From the NCBI RefSeq assembly GCF_023823125.1, contig NZ_CP090949.1, positions 2,318,001-2,382,000 on the forward strand: a DNA stretch of 64,000 nt, written 5' to 3'. Position 1 is the first letter of the stretch; each line of letters opens with the position of its first letter. The notes beneath the pieces are model-generated. The model was not told the DNA's origin and did not search any database. It was given only the letters and a program-made list of their open reading frames with translations. The position numbers and the translations under genes are program-made. Source of the DNA: Erythrobacter aurantius (GTDB taxonomy: Bacteria; Pseudomonadota; Alphaproteobacteria; Sphingomonadales; Sphingomonadaceae). Below, in pieces: positions 37,226 through 48,203 of this stretch.

Positions 37226-37333
37226 GATGATCCCATTTATCTTGATTGCCCCGGCGCACACTTAGCGATTGCGACGCATGAGGCAAGCGCGACGCGCTCG
37301 ACATGGCTTGCAAATATCACGATACAGGCTTGC

Positions 37334-38044
37334 ATGAGTTACATTCTTGTCACCGGTTCGAGCCGGGGAATTGGCGCTGCGGCGCATGATGCGTTGGCAC
37401 AGCGCGGGGTAAAGGTCATCGGTCACGCCACACGCGGCGGCGACGAGGGACGAATCGCGGCGGATTTCCGCGATCCGCTGGCCGCGCAAATTCTGTGGGA
37501 AGAGGCGATGGCGCGCAGCGGCGGCGATATCGTCGCGGTGGTCAACAACGCCGGCCTGTTCGAAGCCAACCGGCTGGATCGTTCGGACATCGAATGGCTC
37601 GATGCGTGGGAGGATACCTTGCGCATCAACTTGACCGCCGCGGCCCAACTCAGCCGGTTCGCGGTGCGCCACTGGCAGGAACGCGGCACCGGCGGGCGCC
37701 TTGTCCATGTCGCCAGCCGCGCCGCCTATCGCGGGGACAGTCCGGCACACTGGCACTATGCTGCGGCGAAGGGCGGCATGGTGGCGATGCACAAGAGCAT
37801 TGCCCGCGCCTATGCCAAGGAAGGCATTCTCAGCTTTGCCGTCACCCCCGGCTTCACCGACACCGCGATGGCCGGCGATTATCTGGAATCGCGCGGCGGT
37901 GCTGGGCTGCTGGCGGACATTCCGCTGGGCCGTGTGGCAACGCCCGATGAAATCGCGAGCATCATCATCTTCTGCGCGCTCGATGCCCCACCCAGCATGA
38001 CCGGGGCAGTGATCGACGCCAATGGAGCGAGTTTTGTTCGTTAG
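37334..38044 (+). CDS. FabG-like SDR (3-oxoacyl-ACP reductase family)
   Basis: A 236-residue short-chain dehydrogenase beginning MSYILVTGSSRGIGAAAHDA, with NNAGLFEANRLDRSD and the catalytic tyrosine and lysine in HWHYAAAKGGM. The likely role is reduction of a beta-ketoacyl thioester with NADPH, but the divergent sequence leaves the substrate open. The long open frame above it has no binding site; the ATG at 37334 starts the Rossmann fold. It overlaps the metallo-beta-lactamase gene by 23 bases. Confidence 0.85.
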   Translation: MSYILVTGSSRGIGAAAHDALAQRGVKVIGHATRGGDEGRIAADFRDPLAAQILWEEAMARSGGDIVAVVNNAGLFEANRLDRSDIEWLDAWEDTLRINLTAAAQLSRFAVRHWQERGTGGRLVHVASRAAYRGDSPAHWHYAAAKGGMVAMHKSIARAYAKEGILSFAVTPGFTDTAMAGDYLESRGGAGLLADIPLGRVATPDEIASIIIFCALDAPPSMTGAVIDANGASFVR

Positions 38045-38948
38045 ACCAATCGCCGCCGCCATTTTGCTGGCGGGATGCAGCACCGGCATGTCCTCTTCCG
38101 ATTTTGCGGAGCGGGTCGGGGATGCGCAGCATTCGAGCGATATTGCGCGCTTCGCCTCCGAGTGCGAGCCGTGGGACGACTGGAACAAGCCCGCCAAGCC
38201 GTTCCAGATCCACGCCAGCACATATTACGTCGGCACCTGCGGGATCGCGGCAATCCTGATCACCTCGGACGAAGGCCATGTCCTGATCGACACCGGGACC
38301 GCGGAAGGGGCCGATGTCGCGCTGGCCAATATCCGCGCGCTTGGTTTTGCCCCGGCAGACATCCGCGTCCTGCTCGCCAGCCATGAACATTTCGACCATG
38401 TCGGCGGCATGGCCAAGATGCAGGCGGCAACCGGGGGCGAAGTCATCTTCTCCGAAATCGGCATCCATGTGCTGGCGAACGGCACCGACCATCCCGAAGA
38501 CCCGCAATTCGGAATGCATCCACCAATGCAGCGCATCACCCACGGCATGCCCTATTACTATGCCAATGCGCCCGAATTGCTCGCCCGCTTCGGCATCACT
38601 CCGCATCTCACGCCCGGACATACACCCGGCGCGATGAGCTGGAGCTGGCAATCCTGCGATAGCGCGGGGATTTGCAAGACCATCGTCTATGCCGACAGCA
38701 TGAGCCCGGTCAGCAGCGACGACTACAGATTCTCCGATCACCCGGAATATGTCGCGGAATACCGCGCAGGCATCGAACGCCTGCGCCCGCTCGATTGCGA
38801 CATCCTGCTCACCCCGCACCCATCGCACAGCAAGATGATCGAACGCGCCGCCACCGGCACATTCGAAGGCGGGATGAGCTGCGCGGACTATGCCGATGCG
38901 AAGACCGAGGCGCTGAATGAACGATTGGCGAAGGAAGCGGCACAATGA
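38022..38948 (+). CDS. Subclass B3 metallo-beta-lactamase, predicted lipoprotein
   Basis: A 308-residue zinc hydrolase. The signal peptide ends in LLAGC with Cys19 as lipid site. Zinc ligands are all present: H121, H123, D125 and H126 in ASHEHFDHVGG, H200 in LTPGHTPGA, and H266 in LLTPHPSH, which with the SDTGT-like LIDTGTAEGAD start identify subclass B3. B3 enzymes hydrolyse penicillins, cephalosporins and carbapenems, and chromosomal ones are known from Erythrobacter species. Activity is not proven by sequence. It sits in a tightly packed operon with the SDR upstream and prmA overlapping by ATGA downstream. Confidence 0.9.
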   Translation: MERVLFVRPIAAAILLAGCSTGMSSSDFAERVGDAQHSSDIARFASECEPWDDWNKPAKPFQIHASTYYVGTCGIAAILITSDEGHVLIDTGTAEGADVALANIRALGFAPADIRVLLASHEHFDHVGGMAKMQAATGGEVIFSEIGIHVLANGTDHPEDPQFGMHPPMQRITHGMPYYYANAPELLARFGITPHLTPGHTPGAMSWSWQSCDSAGICKTIVYADSMSPVSSDDYRFSDHPEYVAEYRAGIERLRPLDCDILLTPHPSHSKMIERAATGTFEGGMSCADYADAKTEALNERLAKEAAQ

Positions 38949-39862
38949 CCAGCTGGAAACTCTCCGCCTTCGCGCCCAAGCGCGTGGTGCAGGCGGCCCT
39001 GCTCGCGCATGACGAACTTGACGAATGGGATTTCGACCTCGTCATCGCGGGCCGCGAAGTTGCCGAGGACAAGCCCGACGACTGGGTGCTCGAAGGCTGG
39101 TATCCGGCAAAACCCGGCAAGGCGCAAAAGCAAGCGCTGGCCGGACTTTTCGCGGGCAAGGCGCCCAAGATCACGGTCGAGAAACTGCCGGACGAGGATT
39201 GGGTCACACTGTCGCAGCAGAACGCGCCGCCGATCCGCGCCGGACGGTTTCATGTCCACACGCCCGATTATCCTGCCGACCCCGATCTGATCGACTTCGT
39301 GATCCCCGCCAGCCAGGCATTTGGCACGGGGCAGCACCGTACCACGGCCGGGTGCCTCGAAATGCTGGGCCATATGAAAGCGCGCGGCGTGGTGGCGCGT
39401 GATGTCGCGGACATCGGCACGGGAACGGGCCTGCTCGGCTTTGCCGCGCTCGCGCTGTGGCCGCGGGCCAGCATCACGCTGACCGATATCGACGCTGTCT
39501 GCGCGCCGGTTGTGGAGGATAATGCCGCGCTCAACGGTATCGCCATGGGCCCGCACGCGGGCGAAGCGGTGATGGTGGTGGCCGACGGGATGGACCATCC
39601 GCTGATCCGCCTGCGCGGTCCCTATGATCTGCTGATCGCCAATATCCTCGCCGGGCCGCTTGTCAGCCTCGCCCCTGATTTCGGCAAAGCGGTGTCGCCG
39701 GGCGGCTCGCTGCTGCTCGCGGGGCTGCTGGCGGGCGAACAGGAGGCCAAGGTGCGCCGGGCGATGAAGCGCGCCGGGTTCCGCATGGTCGCCCGGATTC
39801 AGCGTGGCGATTGGGCGATCCTGTGGCTGCGGCGGCGTTTCCGGTTCGGACGTGCTCGGTAA
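38945..39862 (+). CDS. prmA: Ribosomal protein L11 methyltransferase
   Basis: A 305-residue SAM-dependent enzyme that trimethylates ribosomal protein L11. Motif I is VADIGTGTGLLGFAALALWP near residue 157, preceded by the conserved QAFGTGQHRTT, and motif IV is YDLLIANILAGPL. The domain order and length fit PrmA. The start overlaps the metallo-beta-lactamase stop (ATGA), and the stop overlaps the next gene's GTG by 11 bases, so all are co-expressed. Confidence 0.9.
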   Translation: MTSWKLSAFAPKRVVQAALLAHDELDEWDFDLVIAGREVAEDKPDDWVLEGWYPAKPGKAQKQALAGLFAGKAPKITVEKLPDEDWVTLSQQNAPPIRAGRFHVHTPDYPADPDLIDFVIPASQAFGTGQHRTTAGCLEMLGHMKARGVVARDVADIGTGTGLLGFAALALWPRASITLTDIDAVCAPVVEDNAALNGIAMGPHAGEAVMVVADGMDHPLIRLRGPYDLLIANILAGPLVSLAPDFGKAVSPGGSLLLAGLLAGEQEAKVRRAMKRAGFRMVARIQRGDWAILWLRRRFRFGRAR

Positions 39863-40541
39863 AGCGCTGAATACCCTGCGCTGGCTGGGGATCGGCTTTC
39901 TCGCGGCGACTCTGGTCTTTGCTCTCGCGGGATGGATCGGATCGTCGATCCCGCGCAATTCCGGCTGGCAGGAGCCATTGCCCATGCAATCCCGCCATGT
40001 CGAAGTGCTGATCGGCTCCAACGGCATTCACACCGAAATCGCCATGCCGCTGGTGACGCCCGAAATGGACTGGCGCGCCACCTTCCCCGCCAGCGACATC
40101 ATCGCCGCAGACCGCCCTTACACCCATGTCGCGGTAAGCTGGGGGGAGCGTGACTTCTTCCTCGAAACACCGACCTGGGCCGATGTGAACCCGCTGACCG
40201 TGGTCAGCGCGATGCTGGGCGGCGATGCAGTGCTGCATGTCGCGCATTACGTGCGCCCTGCCCCTTCATCGGATTACCGCCCGCTGCGCCTGCGCCCGGA
40301 GGAATATCGCGCGCTTGTTGCCGCCATAATCGATCACCTGCCGCCCAATGGAGAGCGGGTGCTGTATCCCGGATACGCCGCGCATGACGTGTTCTACAGC
40401 GCGCGCGGCACCTATCACATCGGCAACACCTGCAACCAGTGGACCAGCGACCAGCTCGCCCGTGCCGGAGCGATCACGGGTTGGTGGACACCGTTTCCCG
40501 GCGGGGTGATGAAATGGGTGCCCGAGTTACCGGGATTCTGA
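39852..40541 (+). CDS. TIGR02117/DUF2459 family protein
   Basis: A 229-residue protein with an N-terminal membrane anchor (LRWLGIGFLAATLVFALAGW) and an exported domain containing SNGIHTEIAMPLV, YTHVAVSWGERDFFLETPTW and the conserved cysteine region NTCNQWTSDQLARAG. This resembles the family once linked to urease clusters; the HTE and NTCN segments suggest a cysteine-histidine hydrolase, which is inference. The GTG at 39852 is the best start. Its end overlaps the convergent CinA-like gene by 15 bases. Confidence 0.8.
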   Translation: MLGKALNTLRWLGIGFLAATLVFALAGWIGSSIPRNSGWQEPLPMQSRHVEVLIGSNGIHTEIAMPLVTPEMDWRATFPASDIIAADRPYTHVAVSWGERDFFLETPTWADVNPLTVVSAMLGGDAVLHVAHYVRPAPSSDYRPLRLRPEEYRALVAAIIDHLPPNGERVLYPGYAAHDVFYSARGTYHIGNTCNQWTSDQLARAGAITGWWTPFPGGVMKWVPELPGF

Positions 40542-41036
40542 CAGCGTATCTTCCAGCAGCGCGAGCGCGTTGCGGGTGAAGGCCAGCATGTTGTCGATCC
40601 GGTCATCGCTGCCGGTCTCGATCATCCGGGTCAGTTCCGCGCCTTGCCCCGCCAATGCCGCCACGCTGCGACCCGCTGGCGCGCCAGAGGGATGCGACGA
40701 TCCGCCGACCGAACCGCTTTCGGCCAATCCCCATTCGGCATGGAAATTGTCGCGGATCGCGCGCGCCTGAAGCAGGGCATAATCCTCGCTCGCGCCGCGC
40801 ATCCCCTTGTAGGCTTCGCGCGGCAGGTCGAACAGCACATCGCGCGCGCGAAAGGAATAGACCACCCCGCCTCCGACGAAGAAATCGAGCGCGCCCGGCA
40901 CTGTCAGTAGGCTCGCCGCGATAAGCCCGCCGGTCGCGCCATCGGCGACCGCGAGCTTTTCCCCGCGCCCGCGCAGCAAGGCGCCGATCCGTACGGCTTG
41001 GGGGTGGAGTTCGCGCAGCAGGTTTGCTTCAGCCAT
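40527..41036 (-). CDS. CinA-like nicotinamide-nucleotide amidohydrolase
   Basis: A 169-residue protein equal to the C-terminal domain of CinA (PncC), which converts NMN to nicotinic acid mononucleotide. The family core appears as EKLAVADGATGGLIAASLLT and FVGGGVVYSF, where typical members read AESCTGG, so the substrate-binding ESC segment is replaced by DGA; activity is uncertain. The longer variable tail QGAELTRMIETGSDDRID is unusual. It follows the fumarylacetoacetase-fold gene with no gap. Confidence 0.75.
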   Translation of the reverse strand: MAEANLLRELHPQAVRIGALLRGRGEKLAVADGATGGLIAASLLTVPGALDFFVGGGVVYSFRARDVLFDLPREAYKGMRGASEDYALLQARAIRDNFHAEWGLAESGSVGGSSHPSGAPAGRSVAALAGQGAELTRMIETGSDDRIDNMLAFTRNALALLEDTLSESR

Positions 41037-42233
41037 TCACCCGGTCACTTCGACAATGATGTCGCCAAGATGGTTCGATCCGTGCACCACAGTGTCGCCG
41101 GGTTTGAGGAAATGCCCGCTTTCCAGTTCATTGGCGATGAATTCGCGCTTCACCGTGTTGACCAGCCCGGCGCGCGCCAGGGGGCCACCGCGCAGGATAT
41201 AGGCGACCACCCCATCGATCATGTCGGCGCGCGATGGCGGGGTGAAGATCACCCCTTCGGATGTGCCGGACATAAGCGTCATATCCGTCGTGATCCGGCC
41301 TTCGGGTGCGAGCGGTTGGAACCCGCCCGCGTAGAAGAAGCGCGGCTCCGCCATGTCGCCCAGAGCCTTCTCGGCAAGGGCGCGGAAATCGAGCGTCATC
41401 TCGCCCCCGCGCGCACCCTGACGCGGATCGCCGTTGACGCTGGTCGTCATGCGGAGATTGGCGACGAAGCTTTTCCAGTCACGCGGCACCACGATGAACG
41501 GGCCGGACGGGTAATGGCCGGTGCCGCTCTTTGCATCGGAAAAGCCGAAACCGGAATCGAGATTGTCCGTATCGGCCAATTGCACCAGCACGTTGCGATT
41601 GGTGAAATCGCCGCACAGGAACACGCCCTTCACCGCCGCGTCGAAATCGTCGAGGCTGGCGATGTCACGATCAAACCGCATGCACAGTTCGACTTCGTAA
41701 TCGAGCAATATGCCCTCGCGCGCCCTGATCGTGGTGCGCGCAGGCGTGGCCGTGCCGAACTTGGGAAACTGGAACACCGATCCGCTGTTCGCTTCTTCGG
41801 CGTGTTCGGGGAAATTGGTGCCCGTGCCGATATGCGCCGCACCGCCGGGAGCGGAGGGGAGCAATGCGTCATAGGGCAGGTTCATCGTGGGCAGAGCGGC
41901 CAGAGCCTCGGGCGTGATCGCATCGGCAGGGAGGCTCGCCAGATCGCGCAAGGGATAGCTTGTCCGGTCCGCTCCGAGATCAGCCAGATCGACCCCGGTT
42001 ACGCTTTCCCCGTCAAAGCCCGTCACCAACAAGGTTGCCGCTTCTCCGAATTCAAGTTCGTACTGTGCCAGCGTCAGCGCCTCGTCCATAGGGGCGAGCC
42101 GGGGGTCAAGCGGCGCGTCTTCGAAGCTGGCGGGATTACCCGTGGGATCGGGCGAAGTGGCCCATGCGGCGAATACCGCAACGGCGAGCAACGACAGGAA
42201 CAACCCAGTTATCTTCGCGATCCGCCTGATCAT
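41037..42233 (-). CDS. Membrane-anchored fumarylacetoacetate hydrolase family protein
   Basis: A 398-residue protein with an N-terminal membrane segment (ITGLFLSLLAVAVFAAWA) followed by a FAH-fold domain. Recognisable parts include the acidic metal-binding YEVELCMRF near residue 180, GVFLCGDFTNRN, FVVPRDWKSF-like FIVVPRDWKSFV, and the closing KPGDTVVHGSNHLGDIIVE. FAH enzymes cleave C-C bonds of dicarbonyl acids or decarboxylate oxaloacetate in the cytosol; export is unusual. Its ATG overlaps the stop of the diheme cytochrome gene (ATGA), so the two are translationally coupled. Confidence 0.8.
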   Translation of the reverse strand: MIRRIAKITGLFLSLLAVAVFAAWATSPDPTGNPASFEDAPLDPRLAPMDEALTLAQYELEFGEAATLLVTGFDGESVTGVDLADLGADRTSYPLRDLASLPADAITPEALAALPTMNLPYDALLPSAPGGAAHIGTGTNFPEHAEEANSGSVFQFPKFGTATPARTTIRAREGILLDYEVELCMRFDRDIASLDDFDAAVKGVFLCGDFTNRNVLVQLADTDNLDSGFGFSDAKSGTGHYPSGPFIVVPRDWKSFVANLRMTTSVNGDPRQGARGGEMTLDFRALAEKALGDMAEPRFFYAGGFQPLAPEGRITTDMTLMSGTSEGVIFTPPSRADMIDGVVAYILRGGPLARAGLVNTVKREFIANELESGHFLKPGDTVVHGSNHLGDIIVEVTG

Positions 42234-43036
42234 GGGTCGCTCCGTGCCAGTTCAGCAAGATAGTTGTACACCGCATCCTCCTCTGCATTGGTAAAGCGCG
42301 CATAACGCCGCCGCGCAACCGCGCTCATCAACACCAGTTCGCGCCCGCCCGCAGCCTCGCCGGTTGCCATGAAGTGGGCGAAGGCCTCGCGGTCATAGGA
42401 GCCGACCATACGCAGGTCGGGGCGTGCCGGGGCACCCGCCATCGGAGCCTCTTCCCCGCGCAGATCCATTCCGTGGCACTCAACACAGGTCGCGCGGATG
42501 ACAAAACGTCCAAAGGCAAAGTCATCGCCCAGATCAGGCGGGCCGTCATCGCTCTTATCGAGCACATCTTGCGCCGAATCGACCCATTCGCCGCTGTCGA
42601 TCTCCTTTTGCAGCTGCGGACCCATGATCGGATCGGGATGCACCTCGCCGACCGGTTCAAGCGACTTAAGATAGGCGATCAGCGCGTCAACGTCTTCGGG
42701 ATGAAGTCCGCTGAAGAGGAAGGCGGGCATATCCCACAAGGCGCGATCAGTGCGCTTGCCCATGGTGATCATGGTTGCCAGCTCCTCGTGAGAATATTTC
42801 GCCGCGCTCTTGGTGAGATTGGCGGTCCACAGCACGCCCATTTCCGGCTCGGTCCAATCCTCGCCGGTAAGTTCGGGCGTGTGGCACCCAACGCAGCCGA
42901 GCACGTGCGACAGCCGCTCGCCATGCTCTACCGGGTCGGCGGAGACCTGTTCAAAGCGAGGAATCGGCGGCTGTTCAGGACTGTCGGGCGCGCCTTCGCC
43001 GCAGGCCACGAGAGCCAGAACCACGCTCAGCAACAC
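42230..43036 (-). CDS. Diheme cytochrome c, predicted lipoprotein
   Basis: A 268-residue protein with a short lipoprotein signal (SVVLALVAC, Cys12) and two c-type heme sites: C48-V-G-C51-H52 and C184-V-E-C187-H188. Likely distal methionines include the one in DMPAFLFSG. It would transfer electrons in the periplasm while attached to a membrane. The start is a GTG at 43036, some 14 bases from an AGGAGGG site; a TTG at the next codon is possible. It follows ligA by 21 bases and is coupled by ATGA to the FAH-fold gene. Confidence 0.85.
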   Translation of the reverse strand: MLLSVVLALVACGEGAPDSPEQPPIPRFEQVSADPVEHGERLSHVLGCVGCHTPELTGEDWTEPEMGVLWTANLTKSAAKYSHEELATMITMGKRTDRALWDMPAFLFSGLHPEDVDALIAYLKSLEPVGEVHPDPIMGPQLQKEIDSGEWVDSAQDVLDKSDDGPPDLGDDFAFGRFVIRATCVECHGMDLRGEEAPMAGAPARPDLRMVGSYDREAFAHFMATGEAAGGRELVLMSAVARRRYARFTNAEEDAVYNYLAELARSDP

Positions 43037-43057
43037 AAGTCCGCGTATAGCTCCCTC

Positions 43058-45253
<2,196 letters not shown>

Positions 45254-45361
45254 TTATTCAAATAGAAGATATCAAATTCAAGTATTTGCAAAGCCTTCCT
45301 TGTTGGCACCCCAAATATGTGGTTCTATTGAATTACGGGTAGCATCATGACTTACGAGTCG

Positions 45362-45385
45362 ATGCAAATATTATAATATTTGCAT
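45362..45385. promoter_or_regulatory. Perfect 24-bp AT-rich palindrome before the gene at 45406
   Basis: Positions 45362-45373 (ATGCAAATATTA) are the exact reverse complement of 45374-45385, with no loop. It ends 20 bases before the ATG of the downstream gene, overlapping the expected promoter or leader. It may be an operator for a dimeric regulator or a cruciform/hairpin controlling the leader RNA. Confidence 0.6.
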
Positions 45386-45405
45386 ATTGGGGGAGATGCA
45401 TAATC

Positions 45406-45882
45406 ATGAAAATCAAGACAATTTTGGCTGCAAGCGCCATTTCCTGTTTATTTGCAGGCAGTGCGCTTGCTCAAAGCTTCACTTACGATGTTGTGTGGCA
45501 ACCTGTTGAATCAATTGGTGGAATGACAGGGCCGGACGGCTCACGCGGCGGCGGGGGCGGAGTCGTCGATGGCGCCTACACCACCACTTACGCAGATGGC
45601 TCGGTGGAAAAGGGGACGGTGCGCTGTGTCGGCATGCAACAACCCGACAGCGGCCTTTTCGCCATCCACATGAGCTGCACCGCCAAGGATAGCAGCGGCA
45701 CCGCGTCGCTCCTATATGGCTGCAACTATCTGGGCCAGCCCGGTCCGGAAACTCCGCTAGGCTGCGTCGGCGGCCTTCAGGGCAAGACGGGAGACACCGC
45801 AGGGCGTCGCGGATCGCTGACAATGGAATGGTATTCCGCCACGCAATCGCGCGGCACAGGCCAGTGGTACGGCGGGGAATAA
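45406..45882 (+). CDS. Uncharacterised small secreted protein
   Basis: A 158-residue protein with a signal peptide (TILAASAISCLFAGSALAQ) and a mature part of beta-rich, glycine-rich sequence (GPDGSRGGGGGVVDGAYTTT, later GCNYLGQPGPETPLGC). Four or so cysteines suggest disulfides. A strong GGGGGAG site precedes the ATG. The first 60 codons and the upstream 200 bases are notably AT-rich compared with the window, suggesting recent gain or an unusual expression region. No family is recognised. Confidence 0.7.
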   Translation: MKIKTILAASAISCLFAGSALAQSFTYDVVWQPVESIGGMTGPDGSRGGGGGVVDGAYTTTYADGSVEKGTVRCVGMQQPDSGLFAIHMSCTAKDSSGTASLLYGCNYLGQPGPETPLGCVGGLQGKTGDTAGRRGSLTMEWYSATQSRGTGQWYGGE

Positions 45883-45897
45883 CCGCCGGCCATCCGT

Positions 45898-45929
45898 CCC
45901 GGCTGCTGGTCTGACGACCGGCGGCCGGG
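45898..45929 (+). terminator. Hairpin after the small secreted protein gene
   Basis: A 12-bp stem with 10 Watson-Crick pairs joins 45898-45909 to 45918-45929 around an 8-base loop, 16 bases after the stop. A 7-bp outer pairing (CCGCCGG with CCGGCGG) overlaps it. It lies between convergent genes. No T run follows, so termination is only likely. Confidence 0.5.
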
Positions 45930-45978
45930 ATTGATCAAGAGACGGACGACTTCGGGGACGTAGGGCATTTAGAACCCA

Positions 45979-46539
45979 TCACGCCTCCTCGAGCCACCCC
46001 GCAGCCATTAGCGCGGAAACCGCATTCGGCCCGCACCGAACCGCGCCAGGGCCGGATCCATGCACTCGCCAGCCCTTCCGAACATGGCGGCCGATTGCAT
46101 TGTAAAAACCCGTCAGCAGCTTGGCCTTGCCCTCAAACCCGTGAGGATAGCCTGCGGGCGGGCCTCCGGAAAACGGCGGCGGGCCGTAGAATGTGACCGA
46201 TGAAAACCCGGCCCAGAAACGCGCGTGCAGAACACCTTCCGCCACGGTTTCAAAAGGCTCGTACAGGATCTTCGGCCCGGCAAATTGCGACCTTTGCCCC
46301 AAGGGCCCGTAATCCGCGATGCTGCGCCATCTCGCCTCGGCAAGCTGTTCGCGGGGGAAAGCTTCCTCGGCGATTACGAACAGCCGCGTGTCGGGCACGG
46401 CGTCAAAGGTTGCCGCTTCCTCGACAAGGGTCCTGCCCTCACGCTCGTAATCGCGGGCGAGATAGCCCCCGCGCGACCGGATGAATTGCAGCAGCTCCGC
46501 CTCGTCCTGTTTTGCAAGGTAGAGGTTGATCTGCGTCAC
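45979..46539 (-). CDS. Uncharacterised protein coupled to recN
   Basis: A 186-residue soluble protein beginning MTQINLYLAKQDEAELLQFI, without signal peptide or membrane helix. A proline- and glycine-rich stretch YGPPPFSGGPPAGYPHGF and an aromatic mid-region (VTFYG, RWRSIADYGPLGQ) stand out. No family is recognised. Its ATG overlaps the recN stop as ATGA, so it is co-translated with that repair gene; a repair role is only a guess from context. Confidence 0.65.
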   Translation of the reverse strand: MTQINLYLAKQDEAELLQFIRSRGGYLARDYEREGRTLVEEAATFDAVPDTRLFVIAEEAFPREQLAEARWRSIADYGPLGQRSQFAGPKILYEPFETVAEGVLHARFWAGFSSVTFYGPPPFSGGPPAGYPHGFEGKAKLLTGFYNAIGRHVRKGWRVHGSGPGAVRCGPNAVSALMAAGWLEEA

Positions 46540-48203
46540 ACCCCCTCCAGCAGCCGATCTGCCTGCGCCCGTGCCTCCGGCGTCACCTCCGCACCGGACA
46601 GCATCCGGGCGATCTCTTCCTGCCGCCCTTCGGCATCCAGCAGCATGACGCTGGTTTTCGTTACCGTGCCTGAGGACGATTTGGCGATCATGTAATGCAT
46701 GCCGCCGCGGGCCGCGACTTGCGGACTGTGAGTGACAGCCAGCAATTGCCCTTCGTCAGCGGCCAGCCGCGCCAGCCGTTCGCCGATAGCGCTGGCCACC
46801 GCCCCGCCCACGCCGCGGTCGATTTCGTCAAAGATGATCGTCGCCGCCCCGCCCTTTTCCGCGAGCGCGACCTTCAGCGCGAGGATGAAGCGCGAAAGCT
46901 CGCCGCCCGATGCGATCTTGCCCAGCGGGGCAAAGTCCGCGCCGGGATTGGTCGCGATCAGGAATTCGGCGCTGTCCATGCCGTGCGCGCCCCATCGTTC
47001 CTCCGGCAGCTTGCCGATGGCCGTGAGGAAACGCGCCGCGTCCAGTTTCAGCGGGGCGAGTTCCGCCGCGACCGCCTTGTCCAGCTTCTTCGCGGCGGCG
47101 ATGCGCTGCTCCTGCGCCTTTTCGGCGGCTTCGACATAGGCAGCGCGGGTTTCCTTCACCGCCGCTTCGAGCGCGTCCAACTGCGCTTCCCCGCCTTCGA
47201 TCGCGTCGAGCTTGCCGCGCATTTCGCGCATAAGATCGGGCAGGTGATCGACTTCGCAGCGGTGCTTGCGGGCGAGCGCGCGCAGTTCGAACAGGCGCGT
47301 TTCAGCGGCATCGAGCGCGGCGGGATCATGGACAAGCGCCTCCGCCGCTTTCTCAAGCTTTTCCTCCGCCTCGCCCGCTTCGATCACGGCGCGATCCAGC
47401 GCGGCGAGCGCTTCGGCCAGCAGCGGGTGCTGATCGGCGATGCGATCAAGCTTGCGCGCCGCCACCCTGAGCGCGGCGAGCGGCGAATCCGATCCTTCCC
47501 AGACGTGGCGCAGTTCTTCGAGATCACCGGCCAGCTTTTCGCCCTTTTGCATGTCGGCGCGGGTCGCGGCGAGGCGTGCTTCCTCGCCCGCTTGCGGTTC
47601 GAGCGCAGTCAGTTCGGCGAGATGCGCGATCAGCAAATCCTGATCGGCCTTGGCCTGTTCGACTTCGCTGCGCGCTTCGGAAAGCTGCGCCTCGGCCTTG
47701 GCCCATGCCGCCCAGCGCCGTTCAAGCGCGGGCAGGTCAATCCCGGCATAGCGATCCAGCAGCGCGCGGTGGCCGCGCGGGTTCACCAGACCACGATCAT
47801 CGTGCTGGCCGTGCAGTTCGACCAGCGCAGGGGCCAGTTCGCGCAGCAGGGCGACGCTGGCGGGGGAATCGTTGATGAACGCCTTTGACCCGCCATCGGC
47901 TTTCACCTGCCGCCGCATGATCAGCGGCTCGCCCGGCTCGATCTCGATATCGGCATCGTCCAGCGCCTCGGCAATCGGTTTGGGCAATTGGGCGAATTCG
48001 AAACTGGCGGTGACGCTCGCCTTGTCTTCCCCGGCGCGCACCAGCGAAGTTTCGGCGCGATCACCCAGGACTAGGCCGAGCGCGTCGAGCAGGATCGACT
48101 TGCCCGCCCCCGTTTCACCGGTGAGCACGCCAAGCCCGCGCCCGAAATCAAGGTCGAGCGCTTCGATAAGTACGATGTTGCGGATCGAAAGCCGGGTCAG
48201 CAT
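46536..48203 (-). CDS. recN: DNA repair protein RecN
   Basis: A 555-residue SMC-like ATPase used in double-strand break repair. Walker A is GETGAGKS at residues 29-36, long alanine- and glutamate-rich coiled-coil segments fill residues 150-370, and the distal ABC signature LSRFILALKVALA and Walker B IIFDEIDRGVGG follow, with the terminal THSPQVAARGG loop. Length is standard. No LexA-type box was recognised upstream. The next gene overlaps its stop by ATGA. Confidence 0.94.
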   Translation of the reverse strand: MLTRLSIRNIVLIEALDLDFGRGLGVLTGETGAGKSILLDALGLVLGDRAETSLVRAGEDKASVTASFEFAQLPKPIAEALDDADIEIEPGEPLIMRRQVKADGGSKAFINDSPASVALLRELAPALVELHGQHDDRGLVNPRGHRALLDRYAGIDLPALERRWAAWAKAEAQLSEARSEVEQAKADQDLLIAHLAELTALEPQAGEEARLAATRADMQKGEKLAGDLEELRHVWEGSDSPLAALRVAARKLDRIADQHPLLAEALAALDRAVIEAGEAEEKLEKAAEALVHDPAALDAAETRLFELRALARKHRCEVDHLPDLMREMRGKLDAIEGGEAQLDALEAAVKETRAAYVEAAEKAQEQRIAAAKKLDKAVAAELAPLKLDAARFLTAIGKLPEERWGAHGMDSAEFLIATNPGADFAPLGKIASGGELSRFILALKVALAEKGGAATIIFDEIDRGVGGAVASAIGERLARLAADEGQLLAVTHSPQVAARGGMHYMIAKSSSGTVTKTSVMLLDAEGRQEEIARMLSGAEVTPEARAQADRLLEGV

